Assembly (NCBI GenBank): GCA_963816315.1
Contig: CAWFJZ010000020.1
Coordinates: 177,326 to 241,325 of the forward strand
DNA from: CADEEN01 sp963816315
GTDB lineage: Bacteria; Pseudomonadota; Gammaproteobacteria; Burkholderiales; Burkholderiaceae_C
Length of the DNA stretch: 64,000 bases
Direction: 5' to 3'
Notes under the pieces: generated by a model
The model's database searches: none
What the model was told of the DNA's origin: nothing
Seen by the model: only the letters and a program-made list of their open reading frames with translations
Part shown: in pieces, positions 48,221-56,268 of the stretch
How positions within the stretch are numbered: the first letter of the stretch is position 1
Layout of the letters: each line of letters opens with the position of its first letter
Position numbers and translations under genes: made by a program

Positions 48221-49251
48221 CACAGCGCCCATGCAGACTCCGCTTCGGCAACTTTGGCGCCGAGCGTCGCGAAGTCGCGCTCGCCGTGGCTCTGGCGGAC
48301 GAACACCGGCAGATCGGCGGCCATGCGCGCGAAACGCTCGTCGCGGCAGTACGCCGCCGCACCGAGCGCACGGCCGCACTCGGCCTGCACCGTGGCGGCA
48401 CATTGCTCCGCGGCCAAGCGGGCGCGCAAAGCGATCTGGCTGGCGTCATCGCGCGGGTGCGCATCGATCCACTGCGCAGCGTCACGCAGCACGGCGGCTG
48501 CCGCCGTCAATGCCAGCTCGACCTTGCCGAGCGCTGCCCTCCTGAAGGGATCTGCACCGTCAGGCGCCGCGGCCACGGCCCGCCGCAGCGCTTCGCCCAA
48601 AGCCTTTGCGCCGCCGTACCAGCAGGCCGCGACCCCCGCGCCGCCTTGCCAGAAACCGGCGCGCGACAAGTAATCACCGACGTTGCCGACCGCTTGCGCG
48701 CGCGCGCCGTGGAACGACACCGTCAAGCTCGCGCTGTCGGCCATGCCGACCGCATGCCACGCGTCGCTCGAGACGACGATCTCGGGTTGCGCCATCGACA
48801 CGGTCACGAGTTGAGGCCCGCGGCCGTCGCCGTGCCACGCGGTCAGCAGGCCATGGCTCACGTCGGCTGCGCCCGAGCACCAGCACTTGGCGCCGCGCAG
48901 GCGAAGACCGCCGTCGGACGTGGCATCGATCAGCGCACGGCCCTCGGGCGACTCGGCAGCCCAAACACCCCACGACCCCGCAGCTGAAGGCGGCTGGCCG
49001 AGCTCGTGCAGGATCGCCAGCGCATCGGTGTGGCCTTCGTAGCGTTTGGCCAGCGACAGGTCGTGTTCGGCCACGGCAGCCAGCGCCGACCAGCGCTGCA
49101 ACGTGGCGCCACCGCCCGGGGGCTGCAGCTGGTCCAGACCGGCGTCGATCAAACGCTGCAGCGCGTGCGCCGCACCCTGCGAACGATCCAGTCTCGACAG
49201 TGCGGCGCGCAGTTCATCCAGCGGCGCCGGGCGGCCGTCCGGCGCTGTCAT
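48220..49251 (-). CDS. Acyl-CoA dehydrogenase-like flavoprotein
   Basis: 343 residues with an ACAD fold: AVAEHDLSLAKRYEGHTDAL, WGVWAAESPEGRALIDATSD, GLRLRGAKCWCSGAADVSHG (the GxKxxxSGA segment typical of the middle domain), and a helical C-terminal domain ending GERDFATLGAKVAEAESAWA. The chain is shorter than canonical ACADs (~380) and the usual catalytic Glu region is not obvious, so it may desaturate an unusual carrier-bound or glycosylated substrate or act differently. The start overlaps the glycosyltransferase stop by 4 bp and its stop overlaps the deacetylase start by 1 bp. Confidence 0.85.
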   Translation of the reverse strand: MTAPDGRPAPLDELRAALSRLDRSQGAAHALQRLIDAGLDQLQPPGGGATLQRWSALAAVAEHDLSLAKRYEGHTDALAILHELGQPPSAAGSWGVWAAESPEGRALIDATSDGGLRLRGAKCWCSGAADVSHGLLTAWHGDGRGPQLVTVSMAQPEIVVSSDAWHAVGMADSASLTVSFHGARAQAVGNVGDYLSRAGFWQGGAGVAACWYGGAKALGEALRRAVAAAPDGADPFRRAALGKVELALTAAAAVLRDAAQWIDAHPRDDASQIALRARLAAEQCAATVQAECGRALGAAAYCRDERFARMAADLPVFVRQSHGERDFATLGAKVAEAESAWAL

Positions 49252-49931
49252 GACAACGCCGGCGCGCGTTGCGCCGCCGCCTCGCGTTCTGCGTTCTGCA
49301 ACGCGGCGCCGAAGCCTTCCTGCGCACGAAACGAGCGCCGCGCGCTGGTGTACACGCGCGGCGCCGCCGACCATGCGATCACCGCGCCCGTCGATTCGAG
49401 CGCACCGACGAGGGCCACGTCTTCGTGGCACGGCAGCGGTCGAAAGCCGCCGGCGCGCCGGTAGGCCGAGGCGCTGACGCCGAGGTTGGCGCCATGAATG
49501 TGGCGATGGCCATCGACATCGGAATACGTCGCAGCGAAGTGCGCGCGCATCGCCGGGCCGTAGCTGCCCCAGTCGCGCACGGCCACCGTGCCGCACACCG
49601 CCTCGCTGCCGAGCGCGAGCTGGGCCGCGAGCCACTGCGCATCGACCTCGGTGTCGGCATCGGTGAAGGCCAGCCAGCGCGCGCCGCGGCGCAACGCGGC
49701 CTCGGCGCCCGCCGCGCGCGCCACGCCGACGTTGCGGCAACGCAGCGCCAGCGTGTGGGCGCCATGTGCCGTGGCGATGCGCGCGGTGTCGTCGCTGCAA
49801 TCGTCGAGGACGACGAACAGCGTCACCGGCTCGCCGCGCAGCGGCTCGCTCTGCGCGGCCGCGGCCAGCGCCGTCAGACAGCGACCGAGGTGCTCGGCCT
49901 CGTTGTGGGCGGGAACAATGACAGCGATCAT
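49248..49931 (-). CDS. Family 2 glycosyltransferase
   Basis: 227 residues, GT-A fold: MIAVIVPAHNEAEHLGRCLT, FVVLDDCSDDTARIATAHGA, the metal-binding ARWLAFTDADTEVDAQWLAA (DAD), and GGFRPLPCHEDVALVGALES with the ED acceptor/catalytic region. No membrane segments, so it is a soluble transferase and not a processive synthase. It is the first gene of the cassette and its stop overlaps the next start (ATGA). The acceptor is unknown; sugar transfer would precede deacetylation and methylation by the downstream products. Confidence 0.92.
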   Translation of the reverse strand: MIAVIVPAHNEAEHLGRCLTALAAAAQSEPLRGEPVTLFVVLDDCSDDTARIATAHGAHTLALRCRNVGVARAAGAEAALRRGARWLAFTDADTEVDAQWLAAQLALGSEAVCGTVAVRDWGSYGPAMRAHFAATYSDVDGHRHIHGANLGVSASAYRRAGGFRPLPCHEDVALVGALESTGAVIAWSAAPRVYTSARRSFRAQEGFGAALQNAEREAAAQRAPALS

Positions 49932-50050
49932 GACGACGGCAAAGTTGAACGATGGCGTGAGGCTACGTGCCGCCACCACCCGCCAACACCGGCCCGAGTC
50001 GCGTTTGGCTGTAGGCCATGGCCGACTCACGGCGCGCGCGGTGAGCGCCG

Positions 50051-51193
50051 TCAGTGCTGCAGAAAGAAGCGCACGATTTCTGCCGAAGCATCGGGGCCGC
50101 GCGGGTCGGTGTACGAGCCGGCCGCGCTGCCGCCGAACCAGGCGTGCGCGCCGCCGTGCACGACCCACTCTTCGACAGCAGTGCGGCCATCGCTGTCGAT
50201 GAAGCGCGTGGTGGTGCTGCGTTTGCCGCCGGCGCTGAAGGCGCTGCCGCCCAAGCGCTGCAACGGCGCTCCTTGCTGCTCGAATGCCGCCACGGCGTGC
50301 CCGGCCACCGCCGCGCCGTTGGCGGCCACCACCGTGGCGTCGGCATCGCCGTGAAAGACGATGCTGCGCGCCGCGCGCACCTCGGCTTGCGGCTGCCGCG
50401 GCGCAGCGTGGCGGCCCTGCATCGCGGCAAAGGCAGACGGCATGTCATGGGCCGCGCCGGCGGGCAAGCCCGAGTGCACGGCGACCGCGGCGAACACGTC
50501 CGGGTACTCGCGGCCGAGGATGACGGCCATCGCCGCGCCGGCCGACAGCCCGGCCACGAAGACACGGCCGGCGTTGACGGCATGCGTGCGCGCCACGTCG
50601 GCAACGATGCCGGCCAGCAGCGACGGCTCGGCGCCGTCGCGTTGCTGATGCGCGCGCTCGAACCAGTTCCAGCAGTTGCTGCCGTTGGCGCGCGCGGTCT
50701 GCGCCGGATAGGCGACGAGAAAGCCATGCTGCTGCGCCAGCTCGTTCATGCGCGTGCCGGCGGCGAAGTCGTCCGGGTTCTGCTTGCAGCCGTGCAACAT
50801 CAGCACCAGCGGCATCGGCTCGCCGGTGTAGCACGGCGGCACGAAGAGCTTGTAGTCCCGGCTGCCGGCAGCGTTGCTGAAACGGCGCGCGATGAAGGGG
50901 CCGATGGTTGGCTCGTTCGCCGGCTCGTTCACCGGCTCGTTCGCGGGTGCTGGGTCGGCAAGTGGTTGCGGACGCAACGGGTTGGCGTCGGTCCAATCGG
51001 CAACGAAGCGCTTCTTTGCAGCCGGCTCGGCTGCGTCGGCTGGCGCTGCGACGGGCGATCGCTGTGCGATACCGGCCGAGGCCAAGGCACGTTGAATGGT
51101 CTCGGTCACGCCCTTCAAGGCTGCCGATCGAGGTTCGAGACCGGCAGACTTCAATGCCCGGTCGATCGTCTCGGTAATGCTGTCGATGGTCAC
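50051..51193 (-). CDS. PHB-depolymerase family esterase
   Basis: 380 residues. The catalytic domain is the Esterase_PHB type: LFVPPCYTGEPMPLVLMLHG with the oxyanion His-Gly, GCKQNPDDFAAGTRMNELAQ, nucleophile Ser in FVAGLSAGAAMAVI, Asp in FHGDADATV and His in VHGGAHAWFGG. The N-terminal ~50 residues hold two similar short helices (ITETIDRALKSAGLEPRS and VTETIQRALASAGIAQRS), then a repeated Glu-Pro-Asn/Val linker. No signal peptide, so probably intracellular (short-chain PHA or ester hydrolysis). A GTAGG-N6-CCTAC motif lies 82 bp upstream, in the space before the CsbD remnant. Confidence 0.9.
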   Translation of the reverse strand: MTIDSITETIDRALKSAGLEPRSAALKGVTETIQRALASAGIAQRSPVAAPADAAEPAAKKRFVADWTDANPLRPQPLADPAPANEPVNEPANEPTIGPFIARRFSNAAGSRDYKLFVPPCYTGEPMPLVLMLHGCKQNPDDFAAGTRMNELAQQHGFLVAYPAQTARANGSNCWNWFERAHQQRDGAEPSLLAGIVADVARTHAVNAGRVFVAGLSAGAAMAVILGREYPDVFAAVAVHSGLPAGAAHDMPSAFAAMQGRHAAPRQPQAEVRAARSIVFHGDADATVVAANGAAVAGHAVAAFEQQGAPLQRLGGSAFSAGGKRSTTTRFIDSDGRTAVEEWVVHGGAHAWFGGSAAGSYTDPRGPDASAEIVRFFLQH

Positions 51194-51274
51194 GATGGGC
51201 TTCGATGGTTACTGCGGTGCAGCATGGTGCACGCCCGTCGCTGCGCAGTGCGTACGCCGCACGGCCGACGGCCG

Positions 51275-51290
51275 GTAGGAGCAGCCCTAC
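51275..51290. promoter_or_regulatory. GTAGG-N6-CCTAC motif (perfect inverted repeat)
   Basis: GTAGGAGCAGCCCTAC has exact inverted 5-bp arms spaced by 6. It is the most symmetric of three copies (others at 44789-44804 and 55329-55344). It lies between the divergent esterase and CsbD-remnant genes. A relaxed CCTAC-N20-GACAA element follows at 51336-51365. Nothing else is visible in this 291-bp space. Confidence 0.45.
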
Positions 51291-51484
51291 GCAACCCCGC
51301 GCAACTCGACACGGCGGCTCGATCATCGGAACCGTCCTACACGACACATCCGCGCACACCGACAAGCGCGGCCCCGCCTCATTTCTAAAGTCGTTTCACG
51401 CGCTGGCAAACATTCCTGCTTGCGTGCACGAACCCCGTCCTGCGGGACGGCAAATCCACACTCACCGTTGTTGAAGGAGACACC

Positions 51485-51590
51485 ATGAACTGGGACCGCA
51501 TCGAAGGCAACTGGCAACAGTGAGCGTCAAGTCAAAGAGTGGGAACACAGCGCCGACGAGACCTGGTTCGAGCGCAGCAGCAGCTACTGA
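51485..51590 (+). pseudogene. CsbD-family stress protein remnant with its middle missing
   Basis: Strong ribosome site GAAGGAGACACC, then MNWDRIEGNWQQ, the invariant CsbD start. An in-frame TGA follows at 51521-51523. The typical C-terminus RQVKEWEHSADETWFERSSS plus Y continues in another frame to TGA 51588-51590. A normal CsbD protein has about 65-70 residues; about 35-45 middle residues (the KGKVKEQWGKLTDDDLDVI-type block) are gone. Either a real deletion or an assembly fault. As written it cannot make CsbD protein. Confidence 0.8.
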
Positions 51591-51731
51591 TGCGAAGACG
51601 CGGCGTGGCGGCGTTGTCCGACAGGCAAACCGCCTCGCCGCCTATCGCTGCCAGCACGCAGCACCTCTATCGTTGCATTGAGCGGGTGCCGTGTGGCCCG
51701 CGATTCCAAGACCCCCTCTGAGGAGCCGAAC

Positions 51732-52181
51732 ATGACTCGACATCGAATCACCCCCCTGACGACGATCCTCGCCGCGCTGATCGCCACAGCCGCACTGTCG
51801 GCCTGCAACCGCGCCGACGACGGCAGCACCGCGGGCCAGAAAGTGGATGGCGCGGTGGCCAAGGTCGAGAAGAAGGCCGACGAAGTCGGCGCCGACATGC
51901 GCGCCGCCGGCGAAAAGGCCAAGGACAGCACTGCAGGCGCGATGGACACCGTGGCCGCCAAGGCCAAGGATGCCGTGATCACGTCGTCGGTCAACGCTGA
52001 GCTCGCCAAGGACAGCCAGTTGAGCGCGCTGCGCATCAACGTCGATACCGTCGAAGGCCGTGTGGCCTTGCGCGGCACTGCGCCGGATGCCGCTTCCAAA
52101 GACCGTGCGACCACATTGGCGCAGCGCGTCGATGGCGTCAAGGCCGTGGACAACCAATTGACGGTGGCGCCGAAGGGCTGA
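51732..52181 (+). CDS. BON-domain lipoprotein (OsmY-like)
   Basis: 149 residues. Lipoprotein signal with lipobox LSAC (ATAALSACNRADDGST), then a helical Lys/Ala-rich stretch with LEA-like repeats (VDGAVAKVEKKADEVGADMR; AAGEKAKDSTAGAMDTVAAK), and one BON domain (DAVITSSVNAELAKDSQLSA; INVDTVEGRVALRGTAPDAA). BON proteins attach to membranes and are typical osmotic/general stress products. GAGGAGCCGAAC precedes the ATG. Another BON lipoprotein gene follows after 57 bp. Confidence 0.9.
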   Translation: MTRHRITPLTTILAALIATAALSACNRADDGSTAGQKVDGAVAKVEKKADEVGADMRAAGEKAKDSTAGAMDTVAAKAKDAVITSSVNAELAKDSQLSALRINVDTVEGRVALRGTAPDAASKDRATTLAQRVDGVKAVDNQLTVAPKG

Positions 52182-52195
52182 CCGTTTCGCGTCTG

Positions 52196-52228
52196 CATCA
52201 CTCATCCATCACTCACCAATCACTCACC
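52196..52228 (+). repeat. Three tandem 11-bp repeats in the leader of the second BON gene
   Basis: CATCACTCATC, CATCACTCACC and AATCACTCACC follow one another without gaps, ending 10 bp before the ATG at 52239 and just ahead of AAGGACA. The 11-bp period is one DNA turn. They could bind a regulator or RNA-binding protein, or be a slippage product. Confidence 0.5.
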
Positions 52229-52238
52229 AAGGACAAAC

Positions 52239-52553
52239 ATGAACACCCGCCAGATCCTCATCGCCGCGATGTCGGCCGCCGCTCTGATCACCAGCACCGG
52301 ATGCGCCGTCACGCGCGGCCAGGAAACGGTCGGCGCTTATGTGGACGACACGGCACTGACGACGCGCGTCAAGGCCAAGTTCGCCGAAGACAAGACGGTC
52401 AGCGCGATGTCGATCAGCGTCGAGACGCTGAAGGGCGTGGTCCAGTTGTCGGGCTTCGCCAAGTCGAGCGAAGAAAAGGCCATGGCCGAACGCCTGGCGC
52501 GCAGCACTTCGGGCGTGACCGGCGTGCGCAACGACATCATCGTGCGCAGTTGA
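52239..52553 (+). CDS. BON-domain lipoprotein, 104 aa
   Basis: Signal MNTRQILIAAMSAAALITST with lipobox STGC, followed by one BON domain (VDDTALTTRVKAKFAEDKTV; SISVETLKGVVQLSGFAKSS; RLARSTSGVTGVRNDIIVRS). It is the same family as the preceding gene but lacks the LEA-like stretch. AAGGACAAAC precedes the ATG. A strong terminator follows at 52590. Confidence 0.92.
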   Translation: MNTRQILIAAMSAAALITSTGCAVTRGQETVGAYVDDTALTTRVKAKFAEDKTVSAMSISVETLKGVVQLSGFAKSSEEKAMAERLARSTSGVTGVRNDIIVRS

Positions 52554-52589
52554 CGAGCCCGCCTTCCGCCCACGGCGTGAAGCGTGAGG

Positions 52590-52620
52590 CCGCCGGCCCG
52601 AGGGCCGGCGGATTTCGTTT
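52590..52620 (+). terminator. Rho-independent terminator after the BON genes
   Basis: CCGCCGGCCC and GGGCCGGCGG pair around a GA centre (in practice a CGAG loop), followed by ATTTCGTTT. GC-rich stem plus T-rich tail 37 bp after the BON stop makes this the clearest intrinsic terminator in the window. Confidence 0.8.
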
Positions 52621-52632
52621 CGCGCCGCATCG

Positions 52633-53685
52633 ATGCGTGACGCCATGATCAATTCGAGATTGCCTCCGGCTGTGATCGGCAGACGGATCGCCATCGCCGG
52701 CGAAGGACCCGGCCTGTGCGCGTATGCCAGCGAATGGGTGTCGCCCGATCCTGCCGCCACCGACGCCACGGCTTGCCCGCTGCTGCTCGTGCACAGCATC
52801 AACGCCAGCGCCTCGGCGGCTGAAGTCAAGCCGCTGTTCGAGCGCTACGGCACGCGCCGGCCGACGCTGGCGCTCGAGTTGCCGGGCTTCGGCACCTCGC
52901 AACGCGGACGGCTGCCTTACTCGCCGCAGATGATGGTGCAGTCGGTGCTGCGCGCGGCGCTGCAATTTCGGGCGTTGGGCTTGACGCAGCCGATCGATGT
53001 GCTGGCGTTGTCGCTGTCGTGCGAGTTCGTGGCCTTGGCCGTGCTCGAACAGCCGACCTGGTTTCGCAGCGTCACGCTGGTCAGCCCGACCGGCCTCGAG
53101 TCGGGCCGCGCCGAACCTTTCGACGGCGGACGGACGAAAGACAAACCGTGGTTGCGGCGCCTGCTCGGCGCGCCGATCGGCGAGCCCTTGTTCCGCCTGC
53201 TGACAACGCCGGCCTCGATGCGCTGGTTTCTCGAACGGGCCTGGGGCTCGCCGGTGATCGACGAGTCGCTGCTGGCGTACGGCTACGTCTCGGCCCGCCG
53301 CCCCGGCGCCCGGCATGCGCCGGCGGCGTTCATCGGCGGCGCGCTGTTCACGCAAGGCATTGCCGAGCGCTATGCGCTGATCGCGCCGCCGGTGTGGCTG
53401 GCCCATGGCGTGCGCGGCGAGTTCGCCGACTTCGGCGGCCTGTCGCGCATCGGCCCGCCCGCGCACTGGAGCTGGGACACCTTCGGCACCGGCGCGATGC
53501 CGCACCTCGAAGCGCCGCGCCTGTTCATTGCGCGCTACGACGCCTTCCTGGAGCGCATCGCGGCGCGTGCGAATGGGTTGCCGCAAGCGGCCGCCGCACA
53601 CGCCGCCGACAAGGCAGCGCCCGTGGCGGCGCTGCCGCGCGAGACGCCGCACTGGGCTCCGGCGCCCGCGGGCGTGTCGCGCTGA
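52633..53685 (+). CDS. Alpha/beta hydrolase
   Basis: 350 residues with an alpha/beta hydrolase core: CPLLLVHSINASASAAEVKP (oxyanion strand), LALELPGFGTSQRG, and the nucleophile elbow LALSLSCEFVALAVL, an S-x-S-C-E version in place of the usual GxSxG. SVTLVSPTGLESG follows and a late His lies in IGPPAHWSWDTFG. The altered elbow with Ser flanked by Ser and Cys recurs in a small hydrolase subfamily; substrate unknown. It begins 80 bp after the BON gene beyond the terminator. ATG 52633 with 52645 as alternative. Confidence 0.85.
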   Translation: MRDAMINSRLPPAVIGRRIAIAGEGPGLCAYASEWVSPDPAATDATACPLLLVHSINASASAAEVKPLFERYGTRRPTLALELPGFGTSQRGRLPYSPQMMVQSVLRAALQFRALGLTQPIDVLALSLSCEFVALAVLEQPTWFRSVTLVSPTGLESGRAEPFDGGRTKDKPWLRRLLGAPIGEPLFRLLTTPASMRWFLERAWGSPVIDESLLAYGYVSARRPGARHAPAAFIGGALFTQGIAERYALIAPPVWLAHGVRGEFADFGGLSRIGPPAHWSWDTFGTGAMPHLEAPRLFIARYDAFLERIAARANGLPQAAAAHAADKAAPVAALPRETPHWAPAPAGVSR

Positions 53686-53753
53686 AATTGCGGCCCAGCG
53701 GGTCACACGGTGTGTGGCTCACTCGATGAGCCAGCGGCGCTCGCCATGTGCTT

Positions 53754-55192
53754 TCAGGCTTGGCGGCGCCGGCGCTCGACCGATTCGATACGCAGCAACT
53801 GGCGGTACTTGGTGACGGTGCGTCGCGCCACCGTCAGACCCTGGCGTGCCAACTGACGCGCGATCTCGGCGTCCGACAGCGGCGCCTGCGCGGCTTCGCC
53901 TTCGATCATGTCCTCGATCAGGCCACGGATCGCCGTGCCCGAACAGGCGCTGCCGCTGGCCGTGACCATCGCGCGCGAGAAGAAATGCTTCAACTCGAAG
54001 ACGCCGAGCGGTGTAGCGATGAACTTGTTGTTGGTGACGCGCGAGACCGTCGATTCGTGCATGCCCAGTTCGTCGGCGATGTCGCGCAGCGCCAGCGGTT
54101 TCATGGCCATCGAACCGAAGTCGAAAAAATGCTTCTGCTTGCGCACGATGGCCTGCGCCACGTCGAGGATGGTCGAGAAGCGCTGCTCGACGTTGCGCAC
54201 GGTCCAGCGTGCGTCTTGCAGGTGCCCGGCCAGCTCGCCATGCGGCTCGCCACGGCGACAGCGCTGGAACAGCTCGGCATAAACCTTGTTCAGCTTGACG
54301 CGCGGCACGACGGCGGGATTCAACTGCACCGTCCAGACGCCGCGCCGCTTGCGCGCGATGACATCCGGAACGACGTATTGCGTGTCGCTGGCTCCATGGC
54401 GCCAACCGGGGCGCGGATCGAGATGGCGGATGCGGTCGCAGACCGCTTCGACCTCGGCCGGCGCACGCCGCAGCGCGCGCGCCAGTGCAACCACGTCGCG
54501 CGACGCCAGCAGCGCCAGGTGCTCGTCGATGATCTCTTCGGCGATCTCGCGCATGTCCCGCATCGTCGATCGACGGCAGTTGCAGGCGCAGGCATTCGGC
54601 CACGTCGCGCGCGGCCACGCCCGCCGGCTCGAGCGCCTGCACACGCTGCAGCGCCAACGCCATCTCGGGCGCCATCGGGCGGCGGCGCCAGGTCGGCCAG
54701 CGTGCGCAGCTCGTCGAGCGGCGTGCGCAGGTAGCCGTCGTCGTCGAGCGACTCGATGATGACCTGCGCCAGCAGGCGGTCACGCGCCGGCAAGGGCTGC
54801 GCCATCAACTGCTGGTGCAGATGGTGGGCCAGCGAAACCTCTGCGGCCATCGTGTCGAGTGCGCTCGTCGCGCCGGGTTCGAGGCGAGGCTGGCGGCCCG
54901 AGGCGTCGGCCTGCCACAGTTCGCTGTCGTTGTCGCGGGCGTTGTCATCGTGGCCGCTGTCGAGGGCGACGTGCTCGCCCTCGTCATCCGCCGCCGAACC
55001 GTCGGCGGCCGAGAACGCCATGTCGTCTTCCTCCGCATCTTCGACTTCGAGAAAAGGATTGCGGCCCAGCACCTGGCTGACTTCGCGGGCGAAGTCGAGC
55101 GACGACAGCTGCAGCAGCCGCACTGCGTGCTGCAGCTTCGGGCTCATGGCTTGCTGTTGTCGCGGCTCGGCGCGGAACTCCATCGAACTCAT
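53754..55192 (-). CDS. rpoN: RNA polymerase sigma-54 factor (two frameshifts)
   Basis: About 479 residues if whole. Region I: EFRAEPRQQQAMSPKLQHAV and RLLQLSSLDFAREVSQVL. An acidic region II follows (EDAEEDDMAFSAADGSAADD). The core-binding region is broken near 54677-54679 (extra base in GGG) and near 54557-54559 (extra base in CCC). The rest reads through GVWTVQLNPAVVPRVKLNK, the HTH (ADELGMHESTVSRVTNNKFI) and the RpoN box ARRTVTKYR near the C-terminus. It directs transcription from -24/-12 promoters with enhancer-binding proteins. The canonical lptB-rpoN-hpf-ptsN context is absent, so this may be an extra copy. Confidence 0.9.
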
Positions 55193-55328
55193 GCATCGTC
55201 TCCGAAAGCTTTTACGCGCAAGCGCTCCGATCCGGCTGCCGATCGCGGCGTTGCACCAGAACAGTTGCCACGGCCACAGGCTACAACCCGCACGGCAGGC
55301 CCCACGCCGTCTTGTGCCGCGCGTCGTT

Positions 55329-55344
55329 GTAGGCCGCTTCCGAC
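55329..55344. promoter_or_regulatory. GTAGG-N6-CCGAC motif upstream of yihY
   Basis: GTAGGCCGCTTCCGAC followed by AG, 37 bp before the yihY start. Identical in layout and flanks (GTTGTAGG...CCGACAG) to the copy at 44789-44804. Confidence 0.45.
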
Positions 55345-55380
55345 AGGCGTTGCCGGGCACACGGGTTGCTTGCGCGGTGC

Positions 55381-56259
55381 ATGCACGCCATCGACGACAC
55401 ATGGGCCCTGCTCAGAGACACGGTGACTTCCTGGATCGACGACGATGCGTCCACCCTCGGCGCCGCGCTGGCCTACTACACGCTGTTCTCGATCGCGCCG
55501 CTGCTGTTGATCGTGATCGCTCTGGCGGGCCTGGTGTTCGGCGAACAAGCGGCGCGCGGCGGCGTCATCGACGAGCTGCGTGGGCTGATGGGCGACGACG
55601 GTGCGCGTGCGGTCGAGGCGTTGCTGGCCAGCGCCAACCGCGACGGGCGCGGTGTGTGGGCGACCGTCGGCGGATCGATGCTGTTGCTGATCGGCGCGAC
55701 CAGCGTCTTCGCGGAGTTGCAGAACGCGATGGACCGCATCTGGCGCGTCGCTGCCGAGCCGCCCGCCGGCGGGCTCTGGCCCTGGCTGCGCCGGCGCCTG
55801 TTGTCGCTGGGCATGATTCTGGGCATCGGCTTTCTGCTCATGGTGTCCTTGGTCTCCAGCGCGGCACTGGCGGCACTCAACCGCTGGTGGTCACCCGTGT
55901 TCGGCGACGCAGAGCGATTGGGCCAGGGTGTCGATTTCGTGCTCAGCTCGTGCTTCGTCACGCTGGCCTTCGCCATGATCTACAAATGGATGCCGCGCGT
56001 GCGCCTGCGCTGGCACGACGTCTGGATCGGCGCGGCCGTGACCGCGCTGCTGTTCACGCTCGGCAAGCAGCTCATCGGCACGTACCTGGGCCGCAGCGGC
56101 ATCACCTCCGGCTTCGGCGCGGCCGCGTCGCTGGTGGCGATGGTGTTGTGGGTCTATTACTCGGCACAGATCTTCCTGCTCGGCGTCGAGTTCACCTGGA
56201 TCTGGGCACGGCGCCATGGCTCGCTGCGCGATGCGCGCAGCGGCGGAGCGAGTCCGTGA
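55381..56259 (+). CDS. YihY/BrkB family inner membrane protein
   Basis: 292 residues, six hydrophobic segments: STLGAALAYYTLFSIAPLLL (family signature AAxAYYxLFSLxPLL), VGGSMLLLIGATSVFAELQN with MDRIWRV, GMILGIGFLLMVSLVSSAAL, LSSCFVTLAFAMIYKWMPRV, WIGAAVTALLFTLGKQLIG and GAAASLVAMVLWVYYSAQIF. The family is widely distributed and not a ribonuclease as once thought; function unknown, often stress-linked. ATG 55381 is preferred over the upstream TTG at 55366. Divergent from rpoN, convergent with the PRC-barrel gene. Confidence 0.93.
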   Translation: MHAIDDTWALLRDTVTSWIDDDASTLGAALAYYTLFSIAPLLLIVIALAGLVFGEQAARGGVIDELRGLMGDDGARAVEALLASANRDGRGVWATVGGSMLLLIGATSVFAELQNAMDRIWRVAAEPPAGGLWPWLRRRLLSLGMILGIGFLLMVSLVSSAALAALNRWWSPVFGDAERLGQGVDFVLSSCFVTLAFAMIYKWMPRVRLRWHDVWIGAAVTALLFTLGKQLIGTYLGRSGITSGFGAAASLVAMVLWVYYSAQIFLLGVEFTWIWARRHGSLRDARSGGASP

Positions 56260-56268
56260 CGCGGCCTC

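Noticed and set aside
51607..51642. Hairpin GGCGGCG/CGCCGCC after the CsbD remnant
   Set aside because: A 22-base loop and no T run; such chance pairing is common in DNA this rich in GC.
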